Assembly (NCBI RefSeq): GCF_017640745.1 | Contig: NZ_JAEPQA010000021.1 | Coordinates: 1 to 64,000 of the forward strand | Direction: 5' to 3' | Length of the DNA stretch: 64,000 nucleotides | From: Nisaea sp. | GTDB lineage: Bacteria > Pseudomonadota > Alphaproteobacteria > Thalassobaculales > Thalassobaculaceae | In this document: piece after piece, positions 1 to 8,948 of the stretch | Layout of the letters: every line of letters starts with the position of its first letter | Position numbering within the stretch: position 1 is the first letter of the stretch | Translations under genes and position numbers: made by a program | Notes under the pieces: model-generated | Databases searched by the model: none | What the model saw: only the letters and a program-made list of their open reading frames with translations | Told to the model about the DNA's origin: nothing

Positions 1-2
1 CC

Positions 3-227
3 GATATCGTCGTCATGCCGTCGGCGGACGGCAGCCGGGTTGCCGCCGAGTTCACCGTCAACGGCACCTATCTCGCGGACGACGAAGGCCTGCCGGCTGC
101 GAGCGGCCAGACCTATTGTCTTCCGGCAGGGACTTTCTTCGAGCTATCCGGTGGCCTGATTTCCCGTGTGACGACCTATTACAATCTGCAGGACTGGATC
201 GAACAGGTCACGGGCGAGGGCGCATGA
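3..227 (+). CDS. NTF2/SnoaL-like protein, C-terminal part (cut by window edge)
   Basis: The frame is open from the first bases and ends in TGA, so only the last 74 codons are present. The visible part has the alternating strands of the SnoaL/ketosteroid-isomerase (NTF2-like) fold, including F-x-V-N-G-T-Y, a turn with LPAG, and a final strand-turn-strand that ends ISRVTTYYNLQDWIEQV. This arrangement is typical of small uncharacterised isomerase-like proteins that act on polyketide or steroid-like ligands. The real substrate cannot be told. The stop overlaps the start of the following GNAT gene (ATGA), so the two are translationally coupled. Confidence 0.6.
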   Translation, partial: DIVVMPSADGSRVAAEFTVNGTYLADDEGLPAASGQTYCLPAGTFFELSGGLISRVTTYYNLQDWIEQVTGEGA

Positions 228-820
228 GCATCGATTTCCTCACACTGACGCCGGGTTCCGCCGAGTTCGAGGGTGCCGTCGAGCAGGTTGCGGCGCTGCG
301 GATCAGGGTGTTCCGCGAATGGCCCTATCTCTATGACGGAACGGAGAGCTGGGAGCGCCGCTACATCTCCAAGCTGGCAGCGGCCGAAGGGGCTGTGGTC
401 ATCGCCGCCCGCGACGGAGAAAAGATCGTTGGAGTCTCGACCGGCATGCCACTGCTGTCCGAGCATGACGAACTGATCGCACCCTTCCGCGGCTCGGACT
501 TCCCACCGGAGCAGGTGTTCTACGGCGCGGAGACGGTGATGCTGCCCGACTACCGGGGGCAGGGCCTCTACCGCAGCTTCCTCGAGCGCCGCCGGCAGCA
601 CGCGATCGATCTCGGCGGCTTCCGTTGGGAGACTTTCTGCGGCGTCATCCGTCCGGCTGATCACCCGCTCCGCGATCCGGCGATCCCGCCACTCGATCCG
701 GTCTGGACGCATCTCGGCTACCGCAAGGTCGAAGGGCTGATCACCGACTTTTCCTGGCGGGATATCGACCAGACGGAAGAAACCGCGAAACCGATGCAGT
801 TCTGGGTCCGCGATCTCTGA
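224..820 (+). CDS. GNAT-family N-acetyltransferase
   Basis: The product has 198 residues. The start is the ATG that overlaps the upstream stop as ATGA. An earlier in-frame start exists but would lie inside the upstream gene. The acetyl-CoA-binding motif A is visible around residues 106-118, as LPDYRGQGLYRSF, which fits the R/Q-x-x-G-x-G/A signature, and it follows a beta strand (ETVM). The C-terminal half holds a W-T-H-L-G-Y-R-K segment typical of the last GNAT strands. The acceptor substrate is unknown. Co-transcription with the NTF2-like gene suggests a small-molecule role, which is an inference. Confidence 0.75.
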   Translation: MSIDFLTLTPGSAEFEGAVEQVAALRIRVFREWPYLYDGTESWERRYISKLAAAEGAVVIAARDGEKIVGVSTGMPLLSEHDELIAPFRGSDFPPEQVFYGAETVMLPDYRGQGLYRSFLERRRQHAIDLGGFRWETFCGVIRPADHPLRDPAIPPLDPVWTHLGYRKVEGLITDFSWRDIDQTEETAKPMQFWVRDL

Positions 821-826
821 GGCCGG

Positions 827-1828
827 CTAGCGCCGCGTCGCGCCGGTGCCGCGCGGCGGATCGCTTGCGAGCGGGCGGTTGCGCTGACGTTCGCGCAGGA
901 ACACGAAGAGGCCCGCGCCCATGATCAGCACGATGCCGGTCTTGACCTCGAGGCCGGGGATCTCGCCCCAGATCGCCCAGCCCCAGAAGACCGCGAGCAG
1001 CAGGCCGGTATATTCGAACGGGGCGATGATCGCGGCATCCGCCGCGCGGTAGGCGGCCGAGAGGCAATAGGCGACGGCGGCCGAATTGAATCCGAGGCCG
1101 ACGAAAAGCCAGAAATCCACGCCCTCTGGCCAGACCCATGCACGGAGCAGGAAGATCAGGCTCTCGTTGTCGGTTCCCTCCGAAAAGCGCCCGTCCCCGG
1201 CGAAGATCCAGAAGAGACCCGCGACCAGGAGAAACATGGTCTGGATATAGACGGCCAGCGCCGACGGCTTGCTGCTCATCCCGAGCTTGCGGGTCATGAT
1301 CTGCATGCCCGCATAGGTGATTGCCGAAATCACAGGAAGCACAAGAACCAGACGGCTGACGCCGAGATCCTCAGGGCTCGCCCAGGGGCGCTGCATGATC
1401 ACCACGCCGATGAAACCGACGAGCACGGCGCCGAGACGGAACGGCCCGACCTTTTCCCTGAGCACCGGTATGGACAACAGGGTGATGAAGAGCGGCGCGG
1501 CGAAGAAGAGGGCGGTCGCGTCCGCGAGCGGCAGGACGGCAAGCGCGGCGAAATAGGACATGTTGGCGATCACGACCAGCAGTCCGCGCAGCGCGTGGAG
1601 GCCCGGCCTGTTGGTTTTCAGGATCTGCCAGCCGCCTTCGAACTGGACGATCACCAGGCTGAAGGCGATCCCTATGGCCGAGCGTGTGAAGACCATCTGG
1701 TGCAAGGGGTAACCGCCTGAGAGCTGCTTGATCAGCATGTCGTTGATCGAGATGGCCAGCATGCCGATCAGGATGAGGGCGATGCCGAGGCTCGGGCGGT
1801 CGATCGGGGAGGCGGTGGTATCGGTCAT
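827..1828 (-). CDS. DMT-superfamily EamA permease
   Basis: This 333-residue protein has about ten hydrophobic segments in two similar halves, the layout of EamA drug/metabolite transporters in the inner membrane. The first helix (LGIALILIGMLAISINDMLIKQL) leads into an LHQMVFTRSAIG loop typical of the family. The second half repeats the pattern, including an AAIIAPFEYTGLLLAVFWGW segment. The tail is basic. Such proteins usually export amino acids, purines or other metabolites, and the substrate cannot be read from sequence. It stands alone and converges on the GNAT gene only 6 bp away. Confidence 0.85.
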   Translation of the reverse strand: MTDTTASPIDRPSLGIALILIGMLAISINDMLIKQLSGGYPLHQMVFTRSAIGIAFSLVIVQFEGGWQILKTNRPGLHALRGLLVVIANMSYFAALAVLPLADATALFFAAPLFITLLSIPVLREKVGPFRLGAVLVGFIGVVIMQRPWASPEDLGVSRLVLVLPVISAITYAGMQIMTRKLGMSSKPSALAVYIQTMFLLVAGLFWIFAGDGRFSEGTDNESLIFLLRAWVWPEGVDFWLFVGLGFNSAAVAYCLSAAYRAADAAIIAPFEYTGLLLAVFWGWAIWGEIPGLEVKTGIVLIMGAGLFVFLRERQRNRPLASDPPRGTGATRR

Positions 1829-1915
1829 GGCGGACGGAGACTATGCCTTTGATCCGCCATTGTCTTGTCCCCATGCGCCGCCGCGTCGCGGGACGGACGG
1901 CGCATGGGGAACAGT

Positions 1916-2635
1916 CTAGAAGAAAAACTGCCAGAGCAGCGGCAGCAGGATTGCGGTCGCCAGGGCATTGAGTCCCATTGCGAGGCCGGAAAAGGCGCCC
2001 GCTACTTCACTCACCTGCATCGCCCGCGCGGTACCGATCCCGTGCGCCGCGACGCCGATGGCGAAGCCGCGGGCCGACCAGTCCTTGATGCGCAGGATAT
2101 TGAGGACGAGCGGGCCGATCATCGCGCCGATGATGCCGGTCAGAATGACGAAGACGGCGGTCAGCGACGGCAGGCCGCCGAGCTTCTCGCTGATGCCCAT
2201 GGCGACCGGCGTGGTGACAGATTTCGGTGCGATGGATATCAGCGTCGCCTCGGAAACGTCGAAGGCCCAGGCGATGGCGAGGGCGCTTCCTGTCGCGAGC
2301 ACGGATCCGAAGATCACGCTGAACAGGATCGACACCAGAGATTTGCGGACCCGCGCCACCTGCCGGTAGAGCGGCAGCGCGAGGGCAACCGTCGCCGGTC
2401 CGAGCAGGAAATGGACGAACTGCGCGCCCTCGAAATAGACGAGGTAGGGCGTGCGGGTGACGGTGAGGATGCCGACGAGCACGATCACCGCGAGAAGCAC
2501 CGGATTGACCAGAGGGTGCATGCCGAGCCGTTCATAGAGTTTCTGCCCGCCGAGATAGGCGAGCAGTGTCAGGAACAGGTGCAGCAGCGGACTTGCCGAG
2601 AGATAGACCCAGATATCGGTGAAATTGCCGTCCAT
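1916..2635 (-). CDS. lrgB: LrgB-family membrane protein
   Basis: The product has 239 residues. The ATG at 2635 shares one base with the stop of lrgA (TAATG), which decides the start over a longer frame that runs into lrgA. It is a polytopic membrane protein with the LrgB signatures: an SVTTPVAMGISEKLGG stretch, an AAHGIGTARAM stretch and a conserved LGPATVALALPLY helix. LrgB works with LrgA in a holin/antiholin-like pair. In plants and some bacteria related proteins transport glycolate or pyruvate. The pair is co-transcribed here. Whether it controls murein hydrolases or moves C2/C3 acids is not decided by the sequence. Confidence 0.88.
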   Translation of the reverse strand: MDGNFTDIWVYLSASPLLHLFLTLLAYLGGQKLYERLGMHPLVNPVLLAVIVLVGILTVTRTPYLVYFEGAQFVHFLLGPATVALALPLYRQVARVRKSLVSILFSVIFGSVLATGSALAIAWAFDVSEATLISIAPKSVTTPVAMGISEKLGGLPSLTAVFVILTGIIGAMIGPLVLNILRIKDWSARGFAIGVAAHGIGTARAMQVSEVAGAFSGLAMGLNALATAILLPLLWQFFF

Positions 2636-2991
2636 TACTCCTCTCCCCCGGCCCGTGAGAGCTTTTTCAGGCCGACCATGACGAGGGCGGTCAGGGCGAC
2701 GGTGATCGCGCTGCTGCCGATCAGCGCCACCGTCACGCCGACCCATTCGCGCTCGATCAGGGAGAGGTGAAGCATGACCCCGACGCCGGCGGGAATGAAG
2801 AGCAGCGACAGATTTCGGAGCAGGGTGTCGGAGACCTTCGCCACGGTTTCCGGGATGCCGCCACGGATCAGCAGACCGGTGAAGAGGATCACCATCCCGA
2901 CCACCGGACCTGGCAGGGGGAGACCGGTAGCGGCGATGAACAGCTCACCTAGAAGCTGGCATCCGAGCAGCAGGGTAATGGCGCCGATCAT
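2635..2991 (-). CDS. lrgA: LrgA/CidA-family membrane protein
   Basis: This is a 118-residue holin-like protein with four hydrophobic segments. It begins MIGAITLLLGCQLLGELFI and carries the P-G-P-V-V-G-M-V-I-L helix typical of CidA/LrgA. The ATG at 2991 is chosen because a GGAG sits six bases upstream. An in-frame ATG 57 bp further up lacks that support and would add a non-hydrophobic leader. The stop codon overlaps the lrgB start, so the two genes form one translational unit. Confidence 0.85.
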   Translation of the reverse strand: MIGAITLLLGCQLLGELFIAATGLPLPGPVVGMVILFTGLLIRGGIPETVAKVSDTLLRNLSLLFIPAGVGVMLHLSLIEREWVGVTVALIGSSAITVALTALVMVGLKKLSRAGGEE

Positions 2992-3072
2992 GGGGAACTC
3001 CGTCGACTGGAACTGGACGGAGTCTAGCGCCGTCCTTGCAACGCTCACAACTCGGAGTGTCGCGGTGACGGA

Positions 3073-3438
3073 TCAGGCGGCGGCGGCGAGCGCGTCGCTT
3101 TCCATGAAGACGCAGCGGATACGCTCGATCCCGGCATAGAGACAGGCGGCGAAACGGTGATTGCCGTCGCAGAGCCGGCCGTTGCGGAACACCAGACTCA
3201 TCCGGCGGAAATCGCCATGCCGGACCAGCCAGGCGACGCGGGCGGCATGGTCTTCGGCGCTCATCGGCGTGTTCGGGTCGCGATTGTCGTCGGGGGCAAT
3301 GAAGCGCCCTTCGGCGAGCGCGCGGTCGATATCAGCATCGGTGATACGGCGTTCGGCGCCGGCCCAGAACGGATAGTCTTCGAGGCCGTGTTCCACGGCC
3401 ACGTCAAGCAAATCGCGCTCTTCCAAGCGAATGCCCAT
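3073..3438 (-). CDS. Conserved hypothetical protein with a DGNHR motif
   Basis: The product has 121 residues. The ATG at 3438 is preceded by GGGAGA at good spacing, so it is preferred to the in-frame ATG seven codons earlier. The sequence is acidic and soluble, with no signal peptide or membrane segment. A C-terminal block reading RLCDGNHRFAACLYAG resembles the ligand-binding loop of ParB/sulfiredoxin-like proteins (D/E-G-N-H-R), so a nucleotide-binding ParB-like fold is possible. I do not recognise the family with certainty. It is monocistronic, between lrgA and a long intergenic region. Confidence 0.6.
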   Translation of the reverse strand: MGIRLEERDLLDVAVEHGLEDYPFWAGAERRITDADIDRALAEGRFIAPDDNRDPNTPMSAEDHAARVAWLVRHGDFRRMSLVFRNGRLCDGNHRFAACLYAGIERIRCVFMESDALAAAA

Positions 3439-3753
3439 CGCCCGGTCTCCCTGCCACATCGTCGGTTCTCATCCGGCGACGGGCGTGAGCTGCTCCGGGT
3501 AGAGCAAAGGCCGTCTGCGGGGTGACGCAGGCGGCCCGACGGCCCGTTCAATTGCCGCGTCCCGTATCGACGAGCGGGCGCACTGCAGCAATTGCGTTTT
3601 TTGCATAGGCCGCATGCATTCAGGGCATAGGAAAAATCGAAATTTAACTTGCTATTTCATGCGCGTAGCGTGCAACGCACGGCCTTGTTCGGCGGCGGTG
3701 AAAATTGCTCCGAAAACGACACCCTTCGTCTGAAGTGCGGCGCGTTCGGACCT
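3439..3753. other. Intergenic region with one strong stem-loop
   Basis: I see no gene here. An 11-bp stem (3509-3519 with 3526-3536, one G-T pair) lies about 220 bp past the moaE stop. On the minus strand it is followed by a short, interrupted T stretch, so it could be a weak terminator of the molybdopterin operon. The stretch around 3590-3660 is AT-rich and could hold the promoter of neither flanking gene with certainty. Confidence 0.35.
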
Positions 3754-4200
3754 TCAATCCCACTTGGCCGCAGCGGTGTCGTCACTCTCCCTGGCTTCGA
3801 CCCAGGACGCGCCGCTGTCTTTCTCCTCGAGCTTCCAGAACGGAGCTTTCGTCTTCAGCCAGTCGATCAGGAAATGGCAGGCCTCGAAGGCGGCCTCGCG
3901 GTGCGGGGAGGCGCAGGCGACGAGCACGATCTGTTCTCCCGGCTCCATGCGTCCGTAGCGGTGGATGATCAGGCTGGCCTCGAGCGGCCAGCGTTCGTTC
4001 GCCTCGGCCTCGATCTTCTCCAGCATCTTCTCGGTCATGCCGGGATAATGCTCGAGCGTCATCGCGCCGACATGTTCGCCGCCCGCCATGTCGCGGACGA
4101 GCCCGACGAAACTGGTGATACCGCCGATATTGTGGTTCCCGGCGCCGAGCGCGCGAAGCTCCTCGCCCAGATCGAAATCTTCCTTCTGGACCCGGATCAT
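3754..4200 (-). CDS. moaE: Molybdopterin synthase catalytic subunit MoaE
   Basis: This 148-residue protein is the large subunit of molybdopterin synthase. With MoaD it inserts two dithiolene sulfurs into cyclic pyranopterin monophosphate in the cytoplasm. Visible family marks are GGITSFVGLVRD near residue 28, LEHYPGMTEKML, the HRYGRMEPGEQIV strand, ASPHREAAFEACHFLID, and the lysine-bearing KAPFWKLEE segment that belongs to the active site. Its length is normal. It lies 4 bp behind moaD and is the last gene of the moeA-moaD-moaE unit. Confidence 0.95.
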   Translation of the reverse strand: MIRVQKEDFDLGEELRALGAGNHNIGGITSFVGLVRDMAGGEHVGAMTLEHYPGMTEKMLEKIEAEANERWPLEASLIIHRYGRMEPGEQIVLVACASPHREAAFEACHFLIDWLKTKAPFWKLEEKDSGASWVEARESDDTAAAKWD

Positions 4201-4204
4201 CGCC

Positions 4205-4456
4205 TCAGCCCCCTGTCACCGGCGGGAAGAACGCGACCTCATCGCCAGCTTTCACCGGCGCGTCGAGTTCGACAAACTCCTGATTCACGGCGGCGCGGAC
4301 GACCTCCATATTCTGGAAGGCATCCTCGAAACCCGGGCCGCGCGTCTTCAGCCATCTGACGAGCCCGGCGACATCCGTCACCTCGGCCGGCGGGGTGACG
4401 TCTTCCTCTCCGATACCGGTTTTGCCGCGCATCCAGGCGAAATAGAGAATCTTCAC
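4205..4456 (-). CDS. moaD: Molybdopterin synthase sulfur-carrier subunit MoaD
   Basis: This 83-residue beta-grasp protein ends in the diagnostic Val-Thr-Gly-Gly. The terminal glycine is adenylated and thiocarboxylated (by a MoeB-type enzyme, not seen in this window) so that MoaE can transfer sulfur. It opens MKILYFAWMRGKTG and contains the DEVAFFPPV strand that precedes the tail in MoaD proteins. The start overlaps the moeA stop by 4 bp and moaE follows 4 bp later, so the trio is tightly coupled. Confidence 0.95.
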   Translation of the reverse strand: MKILYFAWMRGKTGIGEEDVTPPAEVTDVAGLVRWLKTRGPGFEDAFQNMEVVRAAVNQEFVELDAPVKAGDEVAFFPPVTGG

Positions 4457-5724
4457 AGGCCAACCTCGCTGAAGGGCAGGTAATCGACAATATCGCCGGA
4501 TTTGATCCGGGTGCAGCTTTCCGGCAGCTCCACCAGACCGTCGGCTGCCACCATAGAGCTAAGCACTCCGGCGCCGTCGCGCTCGAACTTTTCCGCTTCC
4601 AGTATGCCGTCACCGTTCCGGCGCAGTGTGACCCGGACGTATTCCCGCCGGTCGAGCTTCTTCTTGTAGTCGAAGGCGGCGCGAACCGGGAAGAGGTCCG
4701 GCGCCTTCGGCCGGGCGCCGGACAGGAGCTCGATCAGCGGGCGGGCGACGCGCAGGAAGGTGACCATCACGGCGACCGGATTGCCGGGCAGGCCGACAAA
4801 AGGCGTGCGCCCGATCTGGCCCAGCGCGACGGGACGGCCCGGCTTGATCGCGAGCCGCCAGAAATGCAGTGAGCCAAGGGCTTCGACGGCGGCTTTCACA
4901 TGGTCCTCGCCGCCGCTCGAGACTCCGCCGGAGGTGAGAATCATGTCGGCGTTCCCGGCGGCCGCGGTGAGTCCGTCCCGGATCTCGTTCAGACGGTCGG
5001 GAAGGATCCCCATATCGACCACTTCGGCTCCGACCCCGCGCAGCAGGGCGGCCAATGTATGGCGGTTCGAATCGTACACCGTGCCCGAGGGCGCTTCGGT
5101 TCCGGGCTCGCGGATCTCGTCGCCGGTCGAAAAGATCGCGACGCGCAGCGCCTTGTAGACAGGCAGGTTGGTCAGTCCGGTCGCCGCGGCCAGCCCGATA
5201 TCCTGCGGCCGGAGCCGGATCCCGGTCTCGAGGATGCGGTTGCCCTCGGCGATATCCTCGCCCGCAAAGCGCCGGTTGGCGCCGCGTTTGATCCCGGGCG
5301 GAATGACCACCCGCTCGCCGTCGCTCCGGCAGTCCTCCTGCATCAGCACCGTATCCGGCCCGGCACCATTTTCTCCGGCAGGCATCGGGGCGCCGGTATA
5401 GATGCGGATCGCGGTGCCGCGCACCTGTGGCCCGTCCATCGGATGACCGGCCGCGACTGTGGCGGTCACAGGCAGAACCGTCTCGGCGTCCGGCGAGAGA
5501 TCGTCGAAATAGACCGAATAGCCGTCGACGGCGGAATTGTCGTGCGGCGGCACAGACCGGCTTGCGACGATGTCTTCCGCCAGGATGCGGCCGAGCGCGG
5601 CGCTCAGCGGGACATGTTCCGGATCGACGACGGGGGTGAGGACCTCGCGAAAGCGGGCGAGCGCGTCGGCGACGGGAATCAGCTTTCCGCCGAAGGCGAA
5701 GCAGTCATCGGTCAGTTGCGACAT
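4453..5724 (-). CDS. moeA: Molybdopterin molybdotransferase MoeA
   Basis: This 423-residue enzyme inserts molybdate into adenylated molybdopterin. MoeA marks appear in order: PPHDNSAVDGYSV near residue 59, GTAIRIYTGAPMP, the domain-III block DEIREPG...YDSNRHTL, the TSGGVSSGGEDHVK molybdopterin-binding loop, and GLPGNPVAVMVTF. The C-terminal beta-barrel domain ends with SGDIVDYLPF. It starts 3 bp after the mobB stop and overlaps moaD by 4 bp, placing it centrally in the molybdenum cofactor operon. Confidence 0.95.
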   Translation of the reverse strand: MSQLTDDCFAFGGKLIPVADALARFREVLTPVVDPEHVPLSAALGRILAEDIVASRSVPPHDNSAVDGYSVYFDDLSPDAETVLPVTATVAAGHPMDGPQVRGTAIRIYTGAPMPAGENGAGPDTVLMQEDCRSDGERVVIPPGIKRGANRRFAGEDIAEGNRILETGIRLRPQDIGLAAATGLTNLPVYKALRVAIFSTGDEIREPGTEAPSGTVYDSNRHTLAALLRGVGAEVVDMGILPDRLNEIRDGLTAAAGNADMILTSGGVSSGGEDHVKAAVEALGSLHFWRLAIKPGRPVALGQIGRTPFVGLPGNPVAVMVTFLRVARPLIELLSGARPKAPDLFPVRAAFDYKKKLDRREYVRVTLRRNGDGILEAEKFERDGAGVLSSMVAADGLVELPESCTRIKSGDIVDYLPFSEVGL

Positions 5725-5727
5725 GGC

Positions 5728-6234
5728 TCACGCGGCTTTCGAAAGACCAGTAATGTCGAGAATATAGTCCGCCAGCGCCGGAACATCGTTCAAATCGAGC
5801 ACGGGAACGGTCGCCTCCTCGACCGGCCCGTCCGACGCCACAGCCCGGATCATCGGATCGTTCGGCTGCAGCAGGGATTTTCCCGTCTCGCGCCGGAAGA
5901 TCTCCAGCTTCTCGTGTGCATGTTCCTTGAAGCCCTCGATGATGAGCAGGTCCACCGGGCTCATATGCGGCAGGAGGTCCTCGATCGTTGGCTCCGGCGC
6001 GTCACGGTTCTCGTGCATCAGTGCCCAGCGGTTTGCGGATGTGATCAGCACTTCCGTCGCGCCGGCCTCGCGATGCTCGTAGGAATCCTTGCCCGGCTTG
6101 TCGACATCGAATGTGTGGTGGGCGTGCTTCATGGTCGACACCCGGATGCCGCGGGCGACGAGCTCAGGGAGCAATTTGACCAGCAGGGTGGTTTTCCCGC
6201 TGCCGCTCCATCCGACGAGACCGAAGATTTTCAT
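5728..6234 (-). CDS. mobB: Molybdopterin-guanine dinucleotide biosynthesis adapter MobB
   Basis: This 168-residue P-loop protein has the Walker A motif GWSGSGKTTLL near residues 8-18 at the N-terminus, the MobB block STMKHAHHTFDVDKPGKDSY, and the DLLIIEGFKEH segment that carries Walker B. MobB binds GTP and assists MobA and MoeA in forming the guanylated cofactor, but it is not essential in E. coli. It is directly upstream of moeA, and mobA is not in the window. Confidence 0.93.
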   Translation of the reverse strand: MKIFGLVGWSGSGKTTLLVKLLPELVARGIRVSTMKHAHHTFDVDKPGKDSYEHREAGATEVLITSANRWALMHENRDAPEPTIEDLLPHMSPVDLLIIEGFKEHAHEKLEIFRRETGKSLLQPNDPMIRAVASDGPVEEATVPVLDLNDVPALADYILDITGLSKAA

Positions 6235-6272
6235 GGCGCGAAGTCTAGAGGTCAGGAGGTACCGGACTCAAG

Positions 6273-6887
6273 TCACGCGTCTGCCGCGGCGCCCTTGCCC
6301 TTCGCGGATTTGCGTCGGGCGCGTTCGGCGGCGGCTTCCGGGGTGACGTGCAGCAGGCCGGAGCGCAGATAGTCGTATCCGGTGACGAGCGTCAGGATCG
6401 CGGCCGCCCAGAGCAGCCCTTCGCCGATCAGCACGGTCGGCAGCCAGGCGGGGCCTGCCTCGCCGACGATCAGGAAGCCGAGCGAGCCGATCTGGAAGGC
6501 GGTCTTCCATTTCGCGAGACGGCTGACGGGCATCCGCACCTGGATCTCGGCCAGGAATTCGCGCAGGCCGGAGACCAGGATTTCGCGCAGCAGGATGATC
6601 AGGGCCGGCAGCAGGCTGTAGCCGGAAATATGGTCGAGTGCGCTCAGGATCAGCAGGCAGGCGCCCACCAGAAGCTTGTCCGCGATCGGGTCGAGCAGCC
6701 GGCCGAAATCGGACTGCTGGTTCATCGAGCGCGCGAGATAGCCGTCGAGATAGTCCGTGATCCCGGCAAAGGCATAGAGCGCCAGGGCGATCCAGCGGTA
6801 GGTCGGCTCGTTGATCCAGATGAGCGCCACGATGAACGGGATCACCAGGATACGCGAAAGGGTCAGCAGATTTGGGAGGCCGGTCAT
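6273..6887 (-). CDS. pgsA: CDP-diacylglycerol-glycerol-3-phosphate phosphatidyltransferase
   Basis: This 204-residue inner-membrane enzyme makes phosphatidylglycerophosphate, the committed step to phosphatidylglycerol and cardiolipin. The CDP-alcohol phosphotransferase signature D-x2-D-G-x2-A-R-x8-G-x3-D-x3-D is complete. It begins DYLDGYLAR near residue 43 and ends GRLLDPIAD. Four or more hydrophobic helices follow. A lysine/arginine-rich tail (ERARRKSAKGKG) extends past the usual end of the family. It sits between uvrC and mobB on the same strand, the classical uvrC-pgsA neighbourhood. Confidence 0.95.
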   Translation of the reverse strand: MTGLPNLLTLSRILVIPFIVALIWINEPTYRWIALALYAFAGITDYLDGYLARSMNQQSDFGRLLDPIADKLLVGACLLILSALDHISGYSLLPALIILLREILVSGLREFLAEIQVRMPVSRLAKWKTAFQIGSLGFLIVGEAGPAWLPTVLIGEGLLWAAAILTLVTGYDYLRSGLLHVTPEAAAERARRKSAKGKGAAADA

Positions 6888-6962
6888 ATCTCTGCTTCGG
6901 TCTGAAGATTGGCTTCGGCGACGCTGCGGCCGCTCTCTTCTTGAGGGCCGAAGCTACACCAA

Positions 6963-8948
6963 TCAGCCCTCTTCGTGGAAGAAATCATATATCCGTTTCG
7001 CGACGGTTCTGCTGATTCCGTCCACGGCTTCAAGGTCCTGCAGGCCCGCGCGGGAAACCTCGCGGGCGGAGCCGAAATGGTGCAGCAGCGCCTTCTTGCG
7101 CTTGGCGCCGATGCCCGGAATTTCGTCCACCTTGGACTGCCCGATGGCCTTGGCGCGCTTCGCCCGGTGCGTCTCGATGGCGAAGCGGTGCGCCTCGTCC
7201 CGGAGACGTTGCAGGAAATAGAGCACCGGATCGTTGATCGGCAGCGAGAAGGGCGGGCGCTTGCCGGTGAAGAAGCGCTCCCGGCCGGCATCGCGGTCCG
7301 GTCCCTTGGCGATGGAGACGATCGCCACATCCTCGATCCCGAGCTCGCTGAAGACCTCGCGCGCGACGCTGTCCTGGCCCTGGCCGCCATCGATCAGGAC
7401 GAGATCCGGCCAGTTGCCGGAGGTCCTGTCCGGGTCCTCCTTCAGGGCGCGGCTGAAGCGGCGGGTCAGAACCTGACGCATCATCGCGTAGTCGTCTCCC
7501 GCCTGGACCGGCGCGTCGGCACCCTCCTCCAGATCTTCAGCTGCGGGCATCGGCGCATCCGCGGGCACGACATTGCGGATGTTGAACTTGCGGTAGGCGT
7601 TCTTCATCAGCCCGTCGGGACCGGCGACGATCATCGCGCCGGTCGCGTTCGTGCCCTGGATGTGGCTGTTGTCGTAGACCTCGATCCGCTCCGGCGGCTG
7701 TTCGAGATCGAGCGCCTCCGCGAGGCCTTCGAGCAGCCGGCGCTGGGAGGAGCTTTCCGCCAGCCGGCGGCCGTGCGCTTCGCGCGCGTTGGCGATCGCG
7801 TGCTCCATCAGCTTGCGCTTGGAGCCGCGCTGCGGGCGCAGCACCTCCACCTTTCGGTCGGCTCGGGTGCTGAGCGCTTCGGCGATCAGCTCCTGTTCCG
7901 GCATGTCGTGGCTGACAAGTACCAGCTTTGGCGGCGGCTTGTTGTCGTAGAACTGGCCGACGAAGGCGGCGAGGATCTCGCCCGCCTCGAGGCTTTTGTC
8001 GTGGCTCGGGAAATAGGCCCGGTTGCCGTAGTTGCTGCCGCCGCGGAAGAAGAATACCTGGATGCAGGCGGTGCCGCCCTCGCCATGCAGCGCCAGCACG
8101 TCCGCGTCCTCGACGCCCTCGACATTGATGTCCTGGTGCGACTGGATATGGGCGAGCGCGCGGATCCGGTCGCGGTAGCGCGCGGCGCTCTCGAAATCGA
8201 GCGCGTCGCTCGCTTCCTGCATCCGCTCGGCGAGCTGCTGCGAGACCTTGCGGCTGGAGCCGGTGAGGAAGTCCTTCGCCTGGGCGATCAGCTCGCCGTA
8301 TTCGGCCTCGCTGACATAACCGACGCAGGGCGCGGCGCAGCGCTTGATCTGGTATTGCAGGCAGGGACGCGTGCGGCTGGCGAAGATCGCGTCGGAGCAG
8401 TTGCGGATCAGGAAGGCGCGCTGCAGGGCGGTGATCGTCCGGTTCACCGCGCCGGCCGAGGCGAAGGGTCCGAAATAGTCGCCCTTGCGGCTGCGCGCGC
8501 CGCGATGCTTCACCAGCTGCGGCCAGTCGTGGTCGCCGGTCAGCAGGATGTAGGGGAAGGACTTGTCGTCGCGCAGCAGCACATTGAAGCGCGGGCGCAG
8601 CTTCTTGATGAGATTGCTCTCGAGCAGCAGCGCCTCGACCTCGGTATGGGTGCGCACGAACTCCATGCGCTGGGTCTCGCTGACCATGCGGAAGATGCGG
8701 TGCGGCAGCTTGGCCGGGAAGGTGTAGTTCGAGACCCGCTTCTTGAGGTTCCGCGCCTTGCCGACATAGAGCACCTCGTCCGCATGATCGAGCATGCGAT
8801 AGACGCCGGGCGCGTTCGGAAGCAGCTTCACCTGCGCCTGGATGACCTTTACGCCGCGCTCGATGTCCGGCTTCGGCGACCGGACCTTCTGCGCTTGGTC
8901 CGGTTTCGCGTCCGCGGCGTCGGAGGAGGCTGGCTTGGCTGTCGACAT
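6963..8948 (-). CDS. uvrC: UvrABC system protein C (excinuclease subunit)
   Basis: This 661-residue protein makes both incisions around a lesion in nucleotide excision repair. Domains in order: the N-terminal GIY-YIG nuclease (PGVYRMLDH...[12 protein letters not shown], about residues 48-75), a Cys-containing linker ([15 protein letters not shown]), the UVR domain that contacts UvrB (residues about 235-270), the RNase H-like second nuclease ([11 protein letters not shown], then [11 protein letters not shown]), and two C-terminal helix-hairpin-helix motifs ([13 protein letters not shown] and [12 protein letters not shown]). The N-terminus carries about 40 extra residues compared with shorter homologues. 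uvrB is in the same window but not adjacent. Confidence 0.97.
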   Translation of the reverse strand: MSTAKPASSDAADAKPDQAQKVRSPKPDIERGVKVIQAQVKLLPNAPGVYRMLDHADEVLYVGKARNLKKRVSNYTFPAKLPHRIFRMVSETQRMEFVRTHTEVEALLLESNLIKKLRPRFNVLLRDDKSFPYILLTGDHDWPQLVKHRGARSRKGDYFGPFASAGAVNRTITALQRAFLIRNCSDAIFASRTRPCLQYQIKRCAAPCVGYVSEAEYGELIAQAKDFLTGSSRKVSQQLAERMQEASDALDFESAARYRDRIRALAHIQSHQDINVEGVEDADVLALHGEGGTACIQVFFFRGGSNYGNRAYFPSHDKSLEAGEILAAFVGQFYDNKPPPKLVLVSHDMPEQELIAEALSTRADRKVEVLRPQRGSKRKLMEHAIANAREAHGRRLAESSSQRRLLEGLAEALDLEQPPERIEVYDNSHIQGTNATGAMIVAGPDGLMKNAYRKFNIRNVVPADAPMPAAEDLEEGADAPVQAGDDYAMMRQVLTRRFSRALKEDPDRTSGNWPDLVLIDGGQGQDSVAREVFSELGIEDVAIVSIAKGPDRDAGRERFFTGKRPPFSLPINDPVLYFLQRLRDEAHRFAIETHRAKRAKAIGQSKVDEIPGIGAKRKKALLHHFGSAREVSRAGLQDLEAVDGISRTVAKRIYDFFHEEG